From Gemmobacter sp. 24YEA27 (lineage in GTDB: Bacteria > Pseudomonadota > Alphaproteobacteria > Rhodobacterales > Rhodobacteraceae), in assembly GCF_030052995.1 (NCBI RefSeq), contig NZ_JASJPW010000002.1:431001-495000 (forward strand): a stretch of DNA of 64,000 nt, written 5' to 3'. The notes beneath the pieces were generated by a model, which ran no database searches, was not told the DNA's origin, and saw nothing but the letters and a program-made list of their open reading frames with translations. This document shows positions 62,127-64,000 of this stretch, one piece after another. How positions within the stretch are numbered: position 1 is the first letter of the stretch; every line of letters starts with the position of its first letter. The position numbers and the translations under genes were made by a program.

Positions 62127-64000
62127 ATGTCGCAGCCAACCGCCAGGAATCCGCGCTATGATGTGCTGTTTGAGCCGCTGGCGATCGGGCCGAAACTCGC
62201 AAAGAACCGCTTTTTCCAGGTCCCGCATGCAAGTGGCATGACAAATGCGGCCCCGCATGTACGCGCGGCCTTCCGCGCCATGAAGGCCGAGGGCGGCTGG
62301 GGCGTGATCTCGACCGGCGCCTGCTCGGTTCATCCGTCGTCGGATGACAGCCCTTTTCCGGCGGCAACGCTCTGGGATGAGGCCGATATCCGCGCCCATG
62401 CGCTGATGACCGATGCGGTGCACGAACATGGCGCGCTGGCCGGGGTCGAGCTCTGGCATGGCGGCGCGGTGACGATGAACCGCACCACGCGGCTCGCGTC
62501 GCTGTCGCCCTCGGGCGTGCCCTGGATGGCGGGGCATCCGGGCTTTATGTCCTCTGCACGGCCCCGGGTGATGGACCGCAGCGACATCCGTGATCTGATC
62601 CGCTGGCATGCGGATGCGGCGGTCCGGGCCGAACAGGCGGGGTTTGACATCCTCTATGTCTATGCCGGCATGGGCTATCTGCCCTATCAGTTCCTGCTCT
62701 CTGACTATAATAAGCGCACCGATGCCTATGGGGGCAGCGCCCGCAACCGCGTGCGCCTGCTGGCCGAGCTGATCGACGCCGTGCGCGAGGCGACACATGG
62801 CCGGCAGGCGGTGGCGCTGCGCATCTCGCTGCAGGAATTGCGCGCCCGGCCGTCCGACTCTGCCGAAAGCGAGGCGCATGAGGTGATCTCGCTTCTGGCC
62901 GATGCGCCTGACCTGTTTGACGTCAAGATGGACTATTCTTCGACCGACTGCTCGGTCTCGCGCTATTCGCCCGAGGGCAGCCATGAGGCGGTGATTTCTT
63001 TCGTCAAACAGCTGACCGACAAGCCGGTTGTGGGGGTGGGGCGCTTTACCTCGCCCGATACGATGGTTTCGATGCTGCGGCGGGGCGTGCTGGATTTCAT
63101 CGGCGGCGCGCGGCCGTCCATCGCTGATCCGTTCCTGCCCGAAAAGATCCGCACCGGGCGCGAGGACGAGATCCGCGAATGTATCGGCTGCAACCTGTGC
63201 ATTTCCTCCTGGCATGACGGGGTCTGGGTGCGCTGCACGCAAAACCCCACCGCAGGTGAGGAATGGCGGCGCGGCTGGCATCCGGAAAAGGTGCCGGTGA
63301 CGGCGCCCGCCATTCAGGGGGAGGCTGAAAGCGTTCTGGTGGTCGGTGGCGGTCCTGCAGGGCTGGAGGCGGCGCTGACGCTGGGGCGCCGGGGCTACCG
63401 GGTGACGCTTGCCGATCAGGCGCGCGAGTTTGGCGGGCGCCTGCGGTTTGAATCGCGGCTCCCAGGCCTTTCGGCCTGGAACCGGGTGACGGAATACCGG
63501 CTCGGGCGGTTGTCGCAGATGCCGAATGTGTCCCTGTTCCCTGAAAGCCCGATGCAGGCGGCGGATGTGCTGGAATTCGGCGCGCAGCATGTGGTCGTGG
63601 CGACCGGTGCGCGCTGGCTGCCGGTGACCTGCGGCATGAATGAACTGCCCGCCGGCCGGATCGAGGGCCCGCGTGTCTATACCCCTGACGACCTCGCGGC
63701 AGGTGCCCGCCCCGAGGGGCCGGTCGCGGTGTTCGACTATGACAATTATTATATGGGCTCGGCGATTGCCGAAATGCTGGCCGATCAGGGTCATGCCGTC
63801 ACCTATATCACCAATTCCGGTGCGGCGGCGGCCTGGGGCATCATGACGAATGAACAGCCTTTGGTGCATCAGAGCTTTGCCCGCCGGCAGATCGCCTATC
63901 GCACGCTTGAGGTGGTGACGGATTTTGATGGCGAGACCCTGACCCTTGCCCAGACCTTCAGCGGTGCAACAAGCCGGATCGCCGCGCGGTCGCTGGTGAT
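62127..64000 (+). CDS. Trimethylamine-dehydrogenase-like iron-sulfur flavoprotein (3' end missing)
   Basis: 624 codons are present; the gene continues past the window. The order is FMN barrel (1-340), 4Fe-4S site (Cys352, Cys355, Cys358, Cys370; CIGCNLCISSW), then an ADP/FAD-type domain (VVGGGPAGLEAALTLG). It follows trimethylamine dehydrogenase closely (KAEGGWGVIS, GVELWHGG, GARPSIADPFLP, GEEWRRGWHPEK). The residue that carries covalent FMN in that enzyme is Ala35 here (QVPHASG), and the active-site His near 172 is Met (VYAGMGYLP). An oxidative N-demethylase for another methylated amine, such as N-methylproline or dimethylglycine, is likely. AAGGA is seven bases before ATG. Confidence 0.83.
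   Translation, partial: MSQPTARNPRYDVLFEPLAIGPKLAKNRFFQVPHASGMTNAAPHVRAAFRAMKAEGGWGVISTGACSVHPSSDDSPFPAATLWDEADIRAHALMTDAVHEHGALAGVELWHGGAVTMNRTTRLASLSPSGVPWMAGHPGFMSSARPRVMDRSDIRDLIRWHADAAVRAEQAGFDILYVYAGMGYLPYQFLLSDYNKRTDAYGGSARNRVRLLAELIDAVREATHGRQAVALRISLQELRARPSDSAESEAHEVISLLADAPDLFDVKMDYSSTDCSVSRYSPEGSHEAVISFVKQLTDKPVVGVGRFTSPDTMVSMLRRGVLDFIGGARPSIADPFLPEKIRTGREDEIRECIGCNLCISSWHDGVWVRCTQNPTAGEEWRRGWHPEKVPVTAPAIQGEAESVLVVGGGPAGLEAALTLGRRGYRVTLADQAREFGGRLRFESRLPGLSAWNRVTEYRLGRLSQMPNVSLFPESPMQAADVLEFGAQHVVVATGARWLPVTCGMNELPAGRIEGPRVYTPDDLAAGARPEGPVAVFDYDNYYMGSAIAEMLADQGHAVTYITNSGAAAAWGIMTNEQPLVHQSFARRQIAYRTLEVVTDFDGETLTLAQTFSGATSRIAARSLV

Overview
The window reads as chromosomal DNA of a GC-rich alphaproteobacterium, most likely a Rhodobacterales (Paracoccaceae/Rhodobacteraceae) member. 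This rests on codon use, a pseudoazurin with Paracoccus-type copper spacing, a TorTSR sensor system, a TMAO/betaine-type importer and several families common in that order. No IS element, integrase, tRNA, rRNA or CRISPR array was seen. Most of the window is nutrient scavenging: ABC importers placed beside the enzymes and regulators that use their substrates.

Layout. 0-4.1 kb: 5' end of a ketoacid CoA-transferase gene, a divergent PAS-LuxR regulator, agmatine deiminase and an overlapping amidase. 4.3-9.7 kb: a three-gene Fe(III)-type importer and an ABC exporter. 9.8-22.3 kb: a probable hydroxyproline degradation region (GntR/FCD regulator, DapA-family deaminase, Ldh_2-type imine reductase, polar amino-acid importer, D-amino-acid oxidase, 4-hydroxyproline epimerase, aconitase X and a second proline-racemase-family protein), with purU inside it. 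22.3-26.7 kb: a cobalamin riboswitch heading a tightly overlapped five-gene operon (corrinoid/siderophore-type binding protein, permease, ATPase, pseudoazurin, methyltransferase). 26.7-30.8 kb: a NanR-like regulator, decayed ugd and manC remnants, a DUF983 protein and a lone Peripla_BP_6 binding protein.

30.9-39.9 kb: torT, torS and torR followed by a glycine-betaine/TMAO-type importer; three CTGTT-type repeats resembling Tor boxes lie in the torR-importer gap. 40-44.3 kb: an MFS exporter and ArsR regulator with two matching 18-bp dyads between them, an AraC-type regulator, and a gene-poor stretch with two small ORFs. 44.3-53.7 kb: a MalT-like LuxR regulator divergent from an amidase and a five-gene peptide-type importer. 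53.8-62 kb (minus strand): a CocE-type hydrolase, a second peptide-type importer and a BetI-like TetR regulator, divergent from a trimethylamine-dehydrogenase-like flavoprotein that runs off the window.

Three genes between 52.8 and 58.8 kb carry frameshifts that one extra base in a G/C run would repair, which points to sequencing error or very recent decay. In five of the importer operons a GC-rich perfect or near-perfect hairpin follows the binding-protein gene, as expected where that gene is expressed above its permease genes.
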